Source of the DNA: Rhizobium sophorae
Lineage (GTDB): Bacteria; Pseudomonadota; Alphaproteobacteria; Rhizobiales; Rhizobiaceae
Direction: 5' to 3'
DNA: 64,000 nt
NCBI RefSeq assembly: GCF_013087515.1
Contig: NZ_JABFCN010000023.1
Location: forward strand, 62,001 to 126,000
Positions within the stretch are counted from its first letter, which is position 1. The number at the start of each line of letters is the position of its first letter. The notes beneath the pieces are model-generated. The model did not search any database. It was not told the origin of the DNA and was given only the letters and a program-made list of their open reading frames with translations. Shown in pieces: positions 63,628 to 64,000 of the stretch. A program made the translations under genes and the position numbers.

Positions 63628-63707
63628 AATTTTGCGCAGGGCGCACAAATTATCTTCAGCTTTTCCAGAGATGCCGAAAAGGCATCAATGCGCACGAATT
63701 TTGATGC
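63628..63707. promoter_or_regulatory. Cluster of inverted repeats upstream of the binding-protein gene
   Basis: An imperfect repeat (AATTTTGCGC / GCGCACAAATT, 63628-63651) is followed by GATGCC/GGCATC (63670-63686) and GCATCAA-N12-TTGATGC (63682-63707). They lie between the LysR gene and the binding-protein gene and are candidate LysR sites. Confidence 0.5.
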
Positions 63708-63793
63708 TTTTCAAAGCGCATGGCAATGGCTCAAATTCCCTGAAAAGGAGGCCGACCAAGGCCTCCCTCGGTCAAAAAGGGGAACTGCCGACC

Positions 63794-64000
63794 ATGTTGA
63801 AAGCACAGACGAAGACCCAATTCCTGAGCTGCCTCGGCCTCGCCTCGATGCTTGCCGCCGCCTCGCCGGCGCTTGCCCTCGACAAGGTGAGCTACGGAAC
63901 GAACTGGCTTGCCCAGGCGGAACATGGCGGCTTCTACCAAGCCGTCGCCGACGGCACCTATGCGAAATACGGCCTCGACGTTACCATCGTCCAGGGCGGC
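63794..64000 (+). CDS. NMT1/THI5-type ABC transporter binding protein, 5' part
   Basis: The first 69 residues are in the window; the gene runs off the right edge. It has a signal peptide (LSCLGLASMLAAASPALA) followed by DKVSYGTNWLAQAEHGGFYQ and KYGLDVTIVQGG, the pattern of NMT1/SsuA-like binding proteins for sulfonates, nitrate, or pyrimidine and thiamine precursors. Permease and ATPase genes are expected beyond the edge. The nearby creatininase-family hydrolase suggests an amide or lactam substrate, which is an inference. Confidence 0.78.
   Translation, partial: MLKAQTKTQFLSCLGLASMLAAASPALALDKVSYGTNWLAQAEHGGFYQAVADGTYAKYGLDVTIVQGG

Overview
The window reads as accessory DNA from an alphaproteobacterium of the order Rhizobiales, most likely the Rhizobium/Agrobacterium/Ensifer group. 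This is inferred from high G+C, from the many ABC uptake operons each with a dedicated regulator, from LysR/LacI/DeoR/AraC/MocR regulators placed next to their targets, and from families such as MEKHLA and XapX. I see no rRNA, tRNA, CRISPR array, transposase, phage gene or replication origin. The replicon (chromosome, chromid or plasmid) cannot be decided from the sequence.

Layout. 1-3.6 kb: the start of a BadF-type sugar kinase coupled to a DeoR regulator, then an alpha-galactosidase (melA) divergent from a MelR-like activator. 3.6-6.5 kb: two cyclic-di-GMP genes (HD-GYP and GAF-GGDEF-EAL). 7.2-13.8 kb: a LacI-controlled operon with binding protein, two permeases, ATPase and a GH63-like hydrolase, preceded by two CCAAAACGTTTTGG operators. 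13.8-17.6 kb: an SbcC/YhaN-like ATPase and an SbcD-like nuclease. 17.9-23.8 kb: acetolactate-synthase-like enzyme, an unknown membrane protein, Prc protease and a MEKHLA protein. 23.9-30.2 kb: an amino-acid-type ABC system with an M20 amidohydrolase and a 4,5-dihydroxyphthalate-decarboxylase-like protein, divergent from a MocR regulator. 30.2-37.8 kb: a two-component system divergent from a ribose-type ABC operon that ends in an SMP-30 lactonase.

38-55 kb is a dense stress and detoxification zone. A LysR regulator faces a ring-cleaving dioxygenase, an isochorismatase-like hydrolase, a XapX protein and a Tat-exported amidohydrolase. These are followed by DoxX plus MFS, a Tat-exported chloroperoxidase-like hydrolase with a second internal start, two related AraC regulators, a GMC oxidoreductase, a secreted alpha/beta hydrolase divergent from an OhrR-type redox regulator, SDR plus NTF2-like genes divergent from a LysR, and an MFS transporter divergent from a TetR with three operators.

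56-61.5 kb holds a paoABC-type periplasmic aldehyde oxidoreductase operon with an XdhC chaperone and a frameshifted MobA-like gene. 61.8-64 kb begins a further catabolic unit: a creatininase-family hydrolase, a LysR regulator, and an NMT1-type binding protein cut by the window edge.

The common theme is regulator-plus-target modules. The most distinctive signals are the regulatory DNA elements: tandem LacI, triple TetR, MocR inverted repeat, 20-bp-phased direct repeats beside the two-component system, and paired OhrR-region palindromes. Others are the dual-start Tat hydrolase, the Cys/His-rich tail on the exported amidohydrolase, and the mobA frameshift. I did not find anything I would claim with confidence as an entirely new system.
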